Origin: Paludisphaera borealis
Lineage (GTDB): Bacteria; Planctomycetota; Planctomycetia; Isosphaerales; Isosphaeraceae
Reading direction: 5' to 3'
Length of the DNA stretch: 64,000 bases
Assembly (NCBI RefSeq): GCF_001956985.1
Contig: NZ_CP019082.1
Coordinates: 5,146,001-5,210,000, forward strand
Under the pieces are notes generated by a model. That model was not told the origin of the DNA. It saw nothing but the letters and a program-made list of their open reading frames with translations, and did not search any database. Positions 18,113 through 26,650 of the stretch are shown piece after piece (position 1 is the first letter of the stretch; every line of letters starts with the position of its first letter). The position numbers and the translations under genes are program-made.

Positions 18113-18128
18113 GACTAGACTTTCGGAC
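18113..18128. repeat. Left terminal inverted repeat (16 bp)
   Basis: GACTAGACTTTCGGAC, the exact inverse of 20047-20062. Bases inside and outside the repeat do not match between the two ends. Confidence 0.8.
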
Positions 18129-18178
18129 TTTTTCAGCAGTTCTTGACTATGCAGGACGAGCGGACAAACACTCCGACC

Positions 18179-18520
18179 TCACGACTCTGGATCAAACCCG
18201 AATACTCGAAGCTCCTGATCACAGCGACACGCTTTCGCGATACGTGCGGCCCATGCGATGGCCTCCTTACTTGAAGGCAGCTCAAGTACAGTGAATCCAC
18301 CATTGAGCGGAGGCGCCCACGGGTAGCCTCCCTCAGCGACTGAGCCATTGGCCGAAACTAGAACAGGCGGTACTGTTTCATCAATACCACCGCCGAAAAC
18401 GTAGACGCCCGCTTCCTTCGCCTCGCGTATCACGGCATGAGAGTCTCGACCCACCGCCTCCCACTCACTGTCGGGTACATTCATTGCAGCACTGGGGAAT
18501 GAAATTAGATACTTTGCCAT
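18179..18520 (-). CDS. YciI-like (YCII/DGPF) protein, passenger inside IS element
   Basis: 113 residues with the YCII-related ferredoxin-like fold: MAKYLISFPSAAMNVPDSEW, a helix, then AGVYVFGGGIDET, VLVSANGSVAEGGYPWAPPLNGGFTVLELPSSKEAIAWAARIAKACRC and a final ELRVFGFDP. This matches the YCII/DGPF family found near ECF sigma factors or as small dehalogenase-like enzymes. Biochemical function is mostly unknown. GC content is visibly lower than in neighbouring chromosomal genes. The gene lies between the left terminal repeat and the transposase of an IS4-type element, which suggests mobile carriage. Confidence 0.8.
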   Translation of the reverse strand: MAKYLISFPSAAMNVPDSEWEAVGRDSHAVIREAKEAGVYVFGGGIDETVPPVLVSANGSVAEGGYPWAPPLNGGFTVLELPSSKEAIAWAARIAKACRCDQELRVFGFDPES

Positions 18521-18718
18521 GATCTTCTTTCTCTAAGAAGTTTGCGGTTAGTGATACAGGCCGTGCCTAACAGTGGTTTGAGTCGTTCCACCGGGTTGGG
18601 AATCCCCCTCATCATCGCGCGAAACTGACCCTCGGAGACGGTACCATCACGCGCGAGGCCGGTATCCTGGAGGGTGTTCAAGCACGCCAGGATCGGGCAA
18701 CGCACGGAGGTCCGCTCG

Positions 18719-20045
18719 ATGGATCAGCTTATCCCCGGCCTCGCCGCGCTGGTAGAGGCGTTCCGCGATGTCTTCCATCCCCAGGTCTTCTCCACCTTCC
18801 AGGGGCTGACCGCCGGTTGGATCGTCTGCCTTGGCCCGCATACCATCAGCGAGGTCTGGCCGGCCACCGGCCTGGCTGCCCGGTGCCACCACGACACCGC
18901 CTATGCCGTGTTTCCACTCCGCATGCTGGGAGTGGGACGACCTGGGGATCGTCCTGGCCACGCTGATCCTCACCCATCTGGTCCCCGGCGGTGTCGTCTG
19001 GGTGGCCGTCGACGACACGCTCTGTCACAAGCGCGGCGCCAAGGTCGCCTTCGGCGGGATCTTCCTCGACGCCGTGATGTCGTCGAAGGGGCACAAGACC
19101 TTCCGGTTCGGCCTCAACTGGGTTGTGCTCGGCATCGCCTTGCCGATCCCGATGCGCGCCGATCGCTACTACTGCCTGCCGGTGCACTGGCGGCTCTTCT
19201 GCAAGAAGGGCCAGCCGGAATACCAGACCCGCCCCCAGTCGGCCGCGGCGCTGGCGCGGAAGTTGGCCCAGGCCAATCCCGAGCGGACCTTCTGGCTGGT
19301 CGGCGACAGTGCCTACGTCAACGCGGCCGTGCTGCGGGATCGGCCTGCGAACCTCCAGGTCATCGGGCCGCTGCACTGGAAGGCCGCGCTGTACGAGCGG
19401 TCCGCCCCGCGACAGCTCAAGCAGAGGGGCACCTTGCGCAAGAAGGGGGATCGCCTCCCGAACCCCAAGGCGATGATCGAGGACACCACGACCTACCCGG
19501 CGGAACTCCTGACGATCGACTTCCCGAAGGGGGCACGCGAGTTTCGGGTGCAGGTGATCCGTGACATGCTCTGGTACAAGGGGAGCAAGACCGATCCGGT
19601 GATGGTGGTGCTGGTCCGCGACCCGCTGGGCCAATGGCGCGTCGAGGCGTTGGTGTCGACGGACACGACGGTCTCGGCAGGTTTCGTGATCCTGGGATAC
19701 TGCCGAAGATGGAGTGTGGAACTGGCGTCCTTCGACAGCAAGCAGTTCCTCGGGCTGCACGATCCGCGGGTGCGGAGCGAGCGGAGCGTGGAGCGGGCGC
19801 ACCCGATGGCGTGGTTCGTGGGATCGCTGACGATCCTGTGGTACTGCGTGAAGGGTCATGAGGGATCCCACGTCGAACGGGAACGTCCGTGGTACGAGGA
19901 CCGAGTGATGCCGACGTTCACGGACATGCTGGGTGCGTTACGCTTGCAGATGTGGGAATTCAAAGTTTACGGAGAGTCCGGCGAGGAGCTACCCTCACCA
20001 GAATGCATCAGGAAACTACTCCACAAGCTATCAGCCGTGGCCTGA
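18719..20045 (+). pseudogene. IS4-superfamily DDE transposase, two frames joined by +1 shift
   Basis: The N-terminus (MDQLIPGLAALVEAFRDVF, with GGAGG eight bases before ATG 18719) is read in one frame as far as about 18910. The rest (HSACWEWDDLGIVLATLILTH... onward to 20045) continues one base further on. A single extra base near 18911-18914 (GTGTTTCCAC) explains the shift. Catalytic residues are visible: D in VAVDDTLCHKRG, D in WLVGDSAYVN, and E in YCRRWSVELASFDSK, which fits the Y-2-R-3-E-6-K signature of the IS4 superfamily. Total length when joined is about 442 residues. It is either a dead transposase or one made by programmed +1 frameshifting. Confidence 0.75.
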
Positions 20046-20046
20046 G

Positions 20047-20062
20047 GTCCGAAAGTCTAGTC
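20047..20062. repeat. Right terminal inverted repeat (16 bp)
   Basis: GTCCGAAAGTCTAGTC, the exact inverse of 18113-18128. Its last two bases form part of the minus-strand TGA stop of mmsA (20061-20063). Confidence 0.8.
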
Positions 20063-21596
20063 AAACCCATCCATCCATAGGCCCCTCGGAACCGAACCAG
20101 CGTTCCGTGATCACTTTCTTCCGCGTGTAGAAAGCGACGGCGTCAGCGCCCTGCGTATTGAGATAACCGTAGATTGAGTTCTTCCAGCCGCCGAACGGAA
20201 AGAACCCCATCGGCGCCGGCACGCCGACATTGATGCCGATCATCCCGGCCTGGATACGTTCGCGGAAGGTGCGGGCCGCCGCCCCGGATTGCGTGAAAAG
20301 GCAAGCCGTGTTGCCGTATCGGCTGCGGTTCGTCAACGTGATCGCCGCGTCCAGGTCCGGGGCGCGCATCAGGCTCACCACCGGGCCGAAAATCTCCTCC
20401 CGGCCGACGAACATCTCCGGTGTCACGTCGTCGAAGACCGTCGGCCCGATGAAGCAACCCCGCGGCCTGTGGGGTACGGTTTGGGAACGGCCGTCGAGGC
20501 GAAGCCGGGCTCCTTCCGCCATCCCGCGCTCGATCGCGGCCCGGATCCGCTTTTCCTGCTCCGGGTTCACAACGGGACAGAGCGTCGCGGTGTCGTCCAG
20601 GCCGTCTCCCAGCTTGAGTTCACCCGCCGCGCGGATGAAGGCGTCTACGACGGCGTCCTGTCGCGCTCGATCGCCGATCGCCACCAGCACGCTCCCGGCA
20701 AGACAGCGCTGTCCCGCAGAGCCGAAGCACGATCCGATCAGGTCGGGCAGGATGCGCTCCAGGTCGGCGTCGGGCAGGACGAGCAGATGGTTCTTCGCTC
20801 CGCCGTGCGCCTGGACACGCTTGCCGTGAGCCGCCGCGGTCCGGTAGACCGATTCCGCCACTGCCGACGTGCCGACGAAGGAAACCGCCTGGACATGCGG
20901 GTTGGCGATGAGCCGTTCGCTTACTTCCTTGCTCCCCTGCACCACGCCGACGACGCCCGACGGCAAGCCGGCATCAGTGAACAGCTCCACGAGTCGGGTG
21001 CCGGTGAGCGGCGCCTTCTCGGCGGGCTTGAGGAGGAATGTGTTCCCGCAGGCGACGGCGACCGACATCATCCATAGCGGAATCAAGGCCGGGAAATTGA
21101 ACGGCGGAATGCCGACCACCACGCCCATGGGTTCGCGGAAGGTGAGGCAGTCGACATCCCGCGAAACGTCGGTCAGAGTCTGCCCCATCATCTGGGAGGG
21201 AATGCCGCAGGCGAAGTCGACGACGTCGAGCCCGCGCCGCAGCGAGCCGCGCGCCTCGCTCAACAGCTTGCCGTTTTCGCGGACGATGCTGTGCGCCACG
21301 TCCGAGAAGTTCTTCTCCAGCAGCCCTCGGAACTTGAACAGGACGTGGGCCCGATCCGGCGCCGGAGTGGCGCGCCAGCCGGGGAAGGCTCGGGCGGCGG
21401 CGGCGCATGCCTCGTCCACCTGCTCCGGCGCGGCCTCGCGCACCGGTGCCAGCATCTCGGCCTTGTCCGCCGGATTGTAGATGTCGCGGCTCGTGTTCCC
21501 ATGGCCCTCGACCCAGCTTCCGCCGATCAGATTCAGCGCGGAAGCCGGACGCGAGGGGGTTGCAGGCGACCGATCAGGGGCGGCAGTGGTGCTCAT
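20061..21596 (-). CDS. mmsA: CoA-acylating methylmalonate-semialdehyde dehydrogenase
   Basis: 511 residues of the aldehyde dehydrogenase superfamily, MmsA/IolA clade: NLIGGSWVEG, the signature PPFNFPALIPLWM, the catalytic Cys in SAGQRCLAGS, the GAKNHLLVLPDAD segment, and the C-terminal GGWKNSIYGYLNTQG followed by AVAFYTRKKVITERW. It oxidises methylmalonate or malonate semialdehyde with NAD+ and CoA to propionyl- or acetyl-CoA (valine, inositol or pyrimidine breakdown). GGAGGACTTC precedes ATG 21596. The last residues FGSEGPMDGWV exceed the usual end, and the TGA stop is completed by the IS4-like element, so the C-terminus may have been altered by the insertion. Confidence 0.92.
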   Translation of the reverse strand: MSTTAAPDRSPATPSRPASALNLIGGSWVEGHGNTSRDIYNPADKAEMLAPVREAAPEQVDEACAAAARAFPGWRATPAPDRAHVLFKFRGLLEKNFSDVAHSIVRENGKLLSEARGSLRRGLDVVDFACGIPSQMMGQTLTDVSRDVDCLTFREPMGVVVGIPPFNFPALIPLWMMSVAVACGNTFLLKPAEKAPLTGTRLVELFTDAGLPSGVVGVVQGSKEVSERLIANPHVQAVSFVGTSAVAESVYRTAAAHGKRVQAHGGAKNHLLVLPDADLERILPDLIGSCFGSAGQRCLAGSVLVAIGDRARQDAVVDAFIRAAGELKLGDGLDDTATLCPVVNPEQEKRIRAAIERGMAEGARLRLDGRSQTVPHRPRGCFIGPTVFDDVTPEMFVGREEIFGPVVSLMRAPDLDAAITLTNRSRYGNTACLFTQSGAAARTFRERIQAGMIGINVGVPAPMGFFPFGGWKNSIYGYLNTQGADAVAFYTRKKVITERWFGSEGPMDGWV

Positions 21597-21694
21597 GAAG
21601 TCCTCCGGAAGCTGGAGATTCAGTTCACCGACAGAGCCTCGCATCTCGTCTGGAGCGCGGGAGCTTGCTCCCGCGGACCTGGCCCGAGGTTGGT

Positions 21695-23425
21695 TCAGGG
21701 GGTGGCTTCGGCGACGGGGATCGTGGCCGCGCCGAGGATGCTCTTGTCGGCGTCGTCCTGGACGAACGCGACGACGCTGAGGTTCTTGAAGGCGATCTCG
21801 GGGAGGGGGAACGGGAACGGCCGCTCCTTGGCGGCTTGGCTCAGGTATCCTTCGAGGTCGCGCTTCAGCTCGGGGAGGTTCACCTTGATCTCGACGCGCC
21901 CCTTGCCGTCGACGAGCTTCTTGCCCTCGGGGCCGCCGGGGAACGCGCGGACGACGTGGTTGTGGAACCGCAGGCGGTTGCCGCCCACGTAGCGGATCGA
22001 TTCCTCGGTGAGCGCCAGGCGGAGCGAGAGCCGGTTGGAGGTTCGTTCGCCAGTCTTGGGGGCGTCGGCGTCGGCCGTCTTGGCGGCCTCGGCCGTGATC
22101 GCGATTTTATCGCCTTCGAGCTTGGCCGAAACCTTGACGTCGACCCTGGCCTTCTTTTCGAGAAGCTCGTCGACGAGGCCGCGGAGTTCCTTGTACTTCT
22201 CTTCGGACGCTCCCATCGGACCGCCGCCGGAACCGTCGGCCCGGCCGTTGAAGAAGGTCGACGGCGTGCCTTGTATCTCTTCGCCGTAATAATTCTGGCG
22301 GGCGATCGAGTCGGTGTTGGTCAGCGGGTCGGGGCCGGGGATGTGCAGGTGGTACTGAAGGCCGATGAACTCGGTCGACTTGTAGGTCTTCAAGAGGGCG
22401 TCGAAGGCCACGTCGACGGCGATGCACGGCGGGCACTGGGCGCCGGTGAACAGTTCGAGCACGACGACGCGGTTGGCGTCGGCCTTCTTGCGGCCTGCGA
22501 ATGCGGTCGTCTTGAACGGCGGCACTTTCTCGTGGTACTCGGCGTCAAGTTCGCCTTCGAGCTTCGCGAGGCGGGCCTCGGCGTCTTTCACCAGGTCGGC
22601 CTTGCCGGCGTTCTTGGCGGCCGTCGCGAGCAGCCCGACGATGACGACCCGGCTTCCGAGCGTGGCGTCGGGGGCGACGGCCTTGTCGGCTTCCTGGGCC
22701 AGCCTCAGGGCCGTCTCGGCGTAGTTCTTGCTCAGCGTCAGAGCCTTGACCGCTTTGAGGCGGACCTCGTCGGTCCAGGTTTTCCCGTAGGGTTTCGCGT
22801 CGTTCTGCCATGTCTCGACGTGGTTGTCGACCTCGGCGGCGGGCAGACCCGCTTCGGGAGCCGCCGCGAGCAATTGGGTGTACAGCGCTTGGCTGGACGG
22901 CGCGCCGGCGTTCCGGGTGATCAGCTCCTGGAGCTTTTTGACCCTGGACTTCGGACCGTGCTCGCGGACGGCCTTGAGAAGCTCCTGCATGATCGGGTTC
23001 GGCTCGGACTCTCCGATCTTGTCGTTCTTGGTTCTTTCCAGGCGGGCCGGATAGACCTCGCCGAGGAGCTTGACGGTGCCCAGGAACCGACCCGCCTCAG
23101 GGCCGTCGGCGACCGGCTGGCCCGCGAACTGGATCGCGACCGCCGGGCCCTTCAGGCCGAACGACACGGCGTCTCCCTGGACCTTGAGGTTCTCGAGCGC
23201 GACGTCGCCGATCATCTTCCTCTGCCAGTCGAGCAAGACGCCCTTCGGCTTGCCGTCGTCGTTCTGGACGTCGACGACGGCGAGGTCGTCCGCGCCGAAC
23301 GCCAGGATGACGAGCTTCCATTTCCCCGTCGTTTCGTCCGCCGCCTGGGCGGACGTCGTCGCCAGGAGACACAGGGTCGCGAGAAGCCAGGCTGTCGGCG
23401 TTCGACGCGAAAAGGAGAGTTCCAT
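21695..23425 (-). CDS. Exported thioredoxin-fold protein of unknown function
   Basis: 576 residues. The signal peptide is MELSFSRRTPTAWLLATLCLLATTSAQA. The first third has a beta-rich segment (GKWKLVILAFGADDLAVVDVQ). The middle (about 130-300) is helical with TPR-like character. A thioredoxin-like domain begins with VVVLELFTGAQCPPC (CxxC near residue 330), followed by IGLQYHLHIPGPDPLT and GTPSTFFNGRADG, as in DUF1223-like or thioredoxin-fold proteins. The C-terminus is an immunoglobulin-like beta domain. Probably a periplasmic or surface redox protein. ATG 23425 has AAGGA upstream; a longer frame to 23479 was rejected. Confidence 0.75.
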   Translation of the reverse strand: MELSFSRRTPTAWLLATLCLLATTSAQAADETTGKWKLVILAFGADDLAVVDVQNDDGKPKGVLLDWQRKMIGDVALENLKVQGDAVSFGLKGPAVAIQFAGQPVADGPEAGRFLGTVKLLGEVYPARLERTKNDKIGESEPNPIMQELLKAVREHGPKSRVKKLQELITRNAGAPSSQALYTQLLAAAPEAGLPAAEVDNHVETWQNDAKPYGKTWTDEVRLKAVKALTLSKNYAETALRLAQEADKAVAPDATLGSRVVIVGLLATAAKNAGKADLVKDAEARLAKLEGELDAEYHEKVPPFKTTAFAGRKKADANRVVVLELFTGAQCPPCIAVDVAFDALLKTYKSTEFIGLQYHLHIPGPDPLTNTDSIARQNYYGEEIQGTPSTFFNGRADGSGGGPMGASEEKYKELRGLVDELLEKKARVDVKVSAKLEGDKIAITAEAAKTADADAPKTGERTSNRLSLRLALTEESIRYVGGNRLRFHNHVVRAFPGGPEGKKLVDGKGRVEIKVNLPELKRDLEGYLSQAAKERPFPFPLPEIAFKNLSVVAFVQDDADKSILGAATIPVAEATP

Positions 23426-23535
23426 GAAGAAATCCTTGCGCGGTGGGTGAGTGAGGCGTGTGAGTCGGTTCGACCGCATCAGCAGCCGAGTTTATCCTTG
23501 GGCATGGATCGGCGACAACCGTTGAACGGACCGGC

Positions 23536-24303
23536 TTACTCGACGCCCAGGAACCGGCCGCCGTCGACGCGGTAGCAGACGCCGGTGACGAAGTTGGTCT
23601 CGTCGAGCAGGTAGACGATCAACCGGTTGACGTCGGCCGACGAGCCGAACCGGCGGAGGGGCGTCTCGTCGAGCACCGCGCGCTTTTCCTCTTCGGAGAA
23701 GTCGGGCGGCGCGTCGATCATCGCGGGCTGGATCATCGCCACGGGGATGTGCGGCGCAAGCTCCTTGGCCAGGGCCAGCGTCATGGTCGTCAGCCCCCCC
23801 TTGGCCGTGAGGTACGGGAGATAATCCTTGTAGGGACGTTCCGTGGCCCAGTCGCCGATCTGGATGATCTTCCCCTTGATCCCGTCGCGCGCGTCCTGGG
23901 CGAGCATCCGTTTGGCGGCGGCGATCGCGGCGTGATACGGGGCGGCCAGGTTGGCGGCGATCATCTGGTGGAAGTCGGCCGGTTTCAGAGCGTCGAACGG
24001 CGTGCGGCGATAGACGCTGGCCATGTTGACGAGGGCGTCGATCCGACCGAACCGCTCGACGGTCTCGGCGACGGCGCGCTCGGCCTGGCCCGGATCGGTC
24101 AGGTCGGCCTGGACGGCCAGGCCCTCGGAGCCGGCGGCCTCAACGTCGGCGATCGTCGCTTCGATCGTCTCGCGGCTGTGAAGGTAGGTCATCGCGACCC
24201 GGGCGCCCCGGCCGGCGAGCATCCGGGCGAGGTCGCTCCCCACCCGGCGACCGCCGGTGATCAGGACGACCTTGGGGCCTTCGGCTGCGTCAGCGGGCAT
24301 CAT
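23536..24303 (-). CDS. SDR-family oxidoreductase (pteridine-reductase-like)
   Basis: 255 residues. A classical short-chain dehydrogenase core with a variant cofactor loop VVLITGGRRVGSDLARMLAGRG (the RR after TGG favours NADPH, as in pteridine reductases), VNMASVYRRTPF (NxAS motif), and the active-site pair in YLPYLTAKGG (YxxxK). The C-terminal VDGGRFLGVE strand is typical. Substrate unknown; FolM/PTR1-like dihydropteridine reduction is one possibility. The ATG overlaps the stop of the upstream adenosyltransferase gene by ATGA, so the two are coupled. Confidence 0.87.
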   Translation of the reverse strand: MMPADAAEGPKVVLITGGRRVGSDLARMLAGRGARVAMTYLHSRETIEATIADVEAAGSEGLAVQADLTDPGQAERAVAETVERFGRIDALVNMASVYRRTPFDALKPADFHQMIAANLAAPYHAAIAAAKRMLAQDARDGIKGKIIQIGDWATERPYKDYLPYLTAKGGLTTMTLALAKELAPHIPVAMIQPAMIDAPPDFSEEEKRAVLDETPLRRFGSSADVNRLIVYLLDETNFVTGVCYRVDGGRFLGVE

Positions 24304-24851
24304 GGGCTGGGTTTCCAGGGGACGTCGGCGACCCCCGCCCGGTGGTTGACCGCGCGGGCCAGGACGAACAGGAGGTCGCTGAGGCGGTTGAGGTAGATGA
24401 TCAAGGCCGACGGGACGTGTTCGCCGGGCTGATGCGCCAGGTGGACCACGAGTCGCTCGGCCCGTCGGCAGACGGTGCGCGCCAGGTGGAACTGCGCGGC
24501 CGGCAGACTGCCGCCGGGCAGGATGAAGCTCCGCATCGGCTCGACCTCGTCGACCAGGGCGTCGATCGCCGCTTCCAGCCGCGCGACGTGGGCGTCGTTG
24601 ATCTGGTTGTGGAACCGACCCTCGGGGTTGGGATCGGCCAGCGCCGCGCCGACGTTGAACAGATCGTCCTGAAGCTGGGCCGCCAGGGCGTCGGCCGAGG
24701 GGTCGAGCCCGCCGGCCCGGGCCAGGCCGAGCACGGCGTTCAGCTCGTCGACCGTCCCGTAGGCTTCGATCCGCGCGTCGTCCTTGCGGAGCCGCTGACT
24801 GCCGAGGACTCCGGTCAGACCCTCGTCGCCGGTTTTCGTGTAGATCTTCAA
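24300..24851 (-). CDS. PduO-type ATP:cob(I)alamin adenosyltransferase
   Basis: 183 residues, full family length. It begins with the diagnostic MKIYTKTGDEGLTGVLG (ATP-binding loop), followed by AYGTVDELNAVLGLAR, the FILPGGSLPAAQFHLARTVCRRAER motif and YLNRLSDLLFVLAR. It transfers adenosyl from ATP to cob(I)alamin to make adenosylcobalamin in the cytoplasm. It is coupled to the downstream SDR gene by a 4-bp overlap. mmsA, which makes propionyl-CoA, lies about 2.7 kb downstream on the same strand; adenosylcobalamin is the cofactor of methylmalonyl-CoA mutase, although no mutase gene is in the window. Confidence 0.94.
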   Translation of the reverse strand: MKIYTKTGDEGLTGVLGSQRLRKDDARIEAYGTVDELNAVLGLARAGGLDPSADALAAQLQDDLFNVGAALADPNPEGRFHNQINDAHVARLEAAIDALVDEVEPMRSFILPGGSLPAAQFHLARTVCRRAERLVVHLAHQPGEHVPSALIIYLNRLSDLLFVLARAVNHRAGVADVPWKPSP

Positions 24852-25009
24852 CGTCGCCTCGCGATCTTCATTTCCTTGGCGGTCTTGACCAGCGGCTCTA
24901 TACTAGGCTTTTGAACCGTGCCGGGGAAGATCGCCGGAGGCGCGACGTCGACTCGTCCCGAGAGCCGATCCGCCCGCCCGTCCTTGATCTCGACGAGGGA
25001 GTCCGTTCG

Positions 25010-26089
25010 ATGTCGTTCACCGCGTCCGTCTTGCTCGTGTGCACAGCCTTGACCGCCCAGGCTCACGGTGGAGGCGGCGAACGCCCGCTCTCGGCCGAGG
25101 AAGTCGCGAAACTCGAATCCAAACACATCACGAACGTCCGTCAGGCGACCTTCGGCTTCTTCCGCGCGGGCGAGGGTTACTTCAGCCCCGACGGCAAGAG
25201 CATCGTCTTCCAGGCGGTGCCCAACCTGCCGGAATCGATCTTTCTCAAGCCCAGACCGAACCAGTACGAGTACCAGATCTTCACCGCCGAGCTGGCCCCC
25301 GGCGCGAAGCCGAAGCGGGTGAGCACCGGCGAGGGCGCCTGCACGTGCGCCTTCTTCGCCCCCGACGGCAACAGCCTGATCTTCGGATCGACGCATCTGA
25401 GTCCGTCGCCGGCCGCTCCCAAGAGCGCGGCGTACGGGCGGTCCGGCAGCCGCTACCGCTGGAGCTTCCCCGAGGGGATGGACATCTTCCAGGCCGACCT
25501 CAACGGCGAAATCATCAAGCGATTGACCGACGCCGACGGCTACGACGCCGAGGGGAGCTACTCGCCCGACGGCAAGCAGATCATCTTCACGTCGCACCGC
25601 GACGGCGACGGCGAGATCTACATCATGGACGCCGACGGCAAGAACCCGCGCCGGATCACCCATGCGAAGGGCTACGACGGCGGCCCGTTCTTCTCGCCCG
25701 ACGGCAAGCGGATCATCTACCGCAGCGACCGCAAGGGGGACGACCTGCTCCAGCTCTTCGTCAACAACGTCGAGGGGACCGACGAGCGCCAGTTGACCGA
25801 CGACAAGTCCGTCAACTGGGGGCCGTACTGGCACCGCGATGGCCGGCACATCATTTATGCGACCAGTCGGCACGGGCATTCGAATTACGAACTGTACCTG
25901 ATGAACGTCGACACCAAGGCCGAAGAGCGGATCACATTCCACGACGGCTTCGACGGCCTGCCGGTCTTCAGCCCCGACGGCAAGCAATTGATGTGGACCT
26001 CGAACGGCCGAGGGACCGACCGCAACAGCCAGCTTTTCATCGCCGACTTCACCCTCGATCCGGCGCCCCAGACGGCCTCGAACCGCTGA
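25010..26089 (+). CDS. Exported TolB-like beta-propeller (PD40 repeats) protein
   Basis: 359 residues. A short signal peptide (MSFTASVLLVCTALTAQA) is followed by at least five PD40/WD40-like blades with the SPDGK signature: YFSPDGKSIVFQA, FAPDGNSLIFGS, YSPDGKQIIFTSHRDGDGEIYIMDADG, FSPDGKRIIYRSDR and FSPDGKQLMWTSN. This is the TolB C-terminal propeller type, but the TolB N-terminal domain is missing, so it is not the Tol-Pal TolB itself. Probably periplasmic binding or scaffold role. GAGGGAG lies upstream of ATG 25010. Confidence 0.85.
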   Translation: MSFTASVLLVCTALTAQAHGGGGERPLSAEEVAKLESKHITNVRQATFGFFRAGEGYFSPDGKSIVFQAVPNLPESIFLKPRPNQYEYQIFTAELAPGAKPKRVSTGEGACTCAFFAPDGNSLIFGSTHLSPSPAAPKSAAYGRSGSRYRWSFPEGMDIFQADLNGEIIKRLTDADGYDAEGSYSPDGKQIIFTSHRDGDGEIYIMDADGKNPRRITHAKGYDGGPFFSPDGKRIIYRSDRKGDDLLQLFVNNVEGTDERQLTDDKSVNWGPYWHRDGRHIIYATSRHGHSNYELYLMNVDTKAEERITFHDGFDGLPVFSPDGKQLMWTSNGRGTDRNSQLFIADFTLDPAPQTASNR

Positions 26090-26148
26090 CCTCGCCGGAT
26101 TCCTCATTGTGTTTCGTCACGATCGATTCTCTCCACGGAAAGGCGTTT

Positions 26149-26640
26149 ATGTCTCCCAAGGACGTGCTTCGCAGCAATCTCGAGGTTTCCCGATTCATCG
26201 TCGACGGCTACCTGGCGGACTTCAGCGATGGGGACCTCTTGGTCCGTCCGCTCCCGGGGATGAACCACGTCGCCTGGCAGCTCGGCCACCTCATCGGCAG
26301 CGAGCGGCACTTCGCCGAGCTGGTCCATCCGGGTGGGTCGCCGCCGTTGCCCGAGGGGTTCGCCGAAGCGCACGCCAAGGAGGCGGCCGGGGTCGACGAT
26401 CCCTCGAAATTCAAGACGCTGGCCGAGTACCGGTCGATCTGGGAACAGCAGCGCGCCGCGACGCTGGCCGCGCTCGACGCCGCTCCCGAGGCGGACCTCG
26501 ATAAGGCTGATCCCGAGAAGTACCCGGACTACGCGCCGACCATCTCCCGGATCCTGCTCTTGATCGGCACGCACCCGGTGATGCACGTCGGCCAGTTCGT
26601 GGCCGTCCGTCGCGTGCAAGGCAAGCCGATCATCATGTGA
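26149..26640 (+). CDS. DinB-family protein
   Basis: 163 residues, a four-helix DinB/YfiT-like metalloprotein fold. The His ligands are suggested by HVAWQLGHLIGSERHF (helix 2) and the C-terminal GTHPVMHVGQFVAVRRV. Family members include bacillithiol/mycothiol S-transferases and uncharacterised damage-inducible proteins. It starts 59 bp after the propeller gene and could be cotranscribed, but no functional link is evident. Confidence 0.85.
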   Translation: MSPKDVLRSNLEVSRFIVDGYLADFSDGDLLVRPLPGMNHVAWQLGHLIGSERHFAELVHPGGSPPLPEGFAEAHAKEAAGVDDPSKFKTLAEYRSIWEQQRAATLAALDAAPEADLDKADPEKYPDYAPTISRILLLIGTHPVMHVGQFVAVRRVQGKPIIM

Positions 26641-26650
26641 TCGCACGCGG

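Larger units (their letters stand above)
18113..20062 (+). mobile_element. IS4-superfamily element with perfect 16-bp ends and a passenger gene
   Basis: GACTAGACTTTCGGAC at 18113-18128 is repeated as its exact reverse complement at 20047-20062, right after the transposase stop codon. The 1950-bp interval holds a YciI-like gene (minus) and a DDE transposase (plus). The distance from the left end to the transposase start (606 bp) is long for a simple IS, so the YciI-like gene is a passenger or the left end belongs to a larger original element. No target-site duplication is visible. The right end abuts mmsA and completes its stop codon. The interior around the passenger gene is less GC-rich than flanking genes, consistent with foreign origin. 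Confidence 0.75.

Noticed and set aside
18505-18705. 66-codon minus-strand frame (MRCPILACLNTLQDTGLARDG) inside the IS4-like element
   Set aside because: CP-x5-LNTL faintly recalls heme-thiolate peroxidase N-termini, but it is short, has no supporting context and overlaps the YciI gene start.
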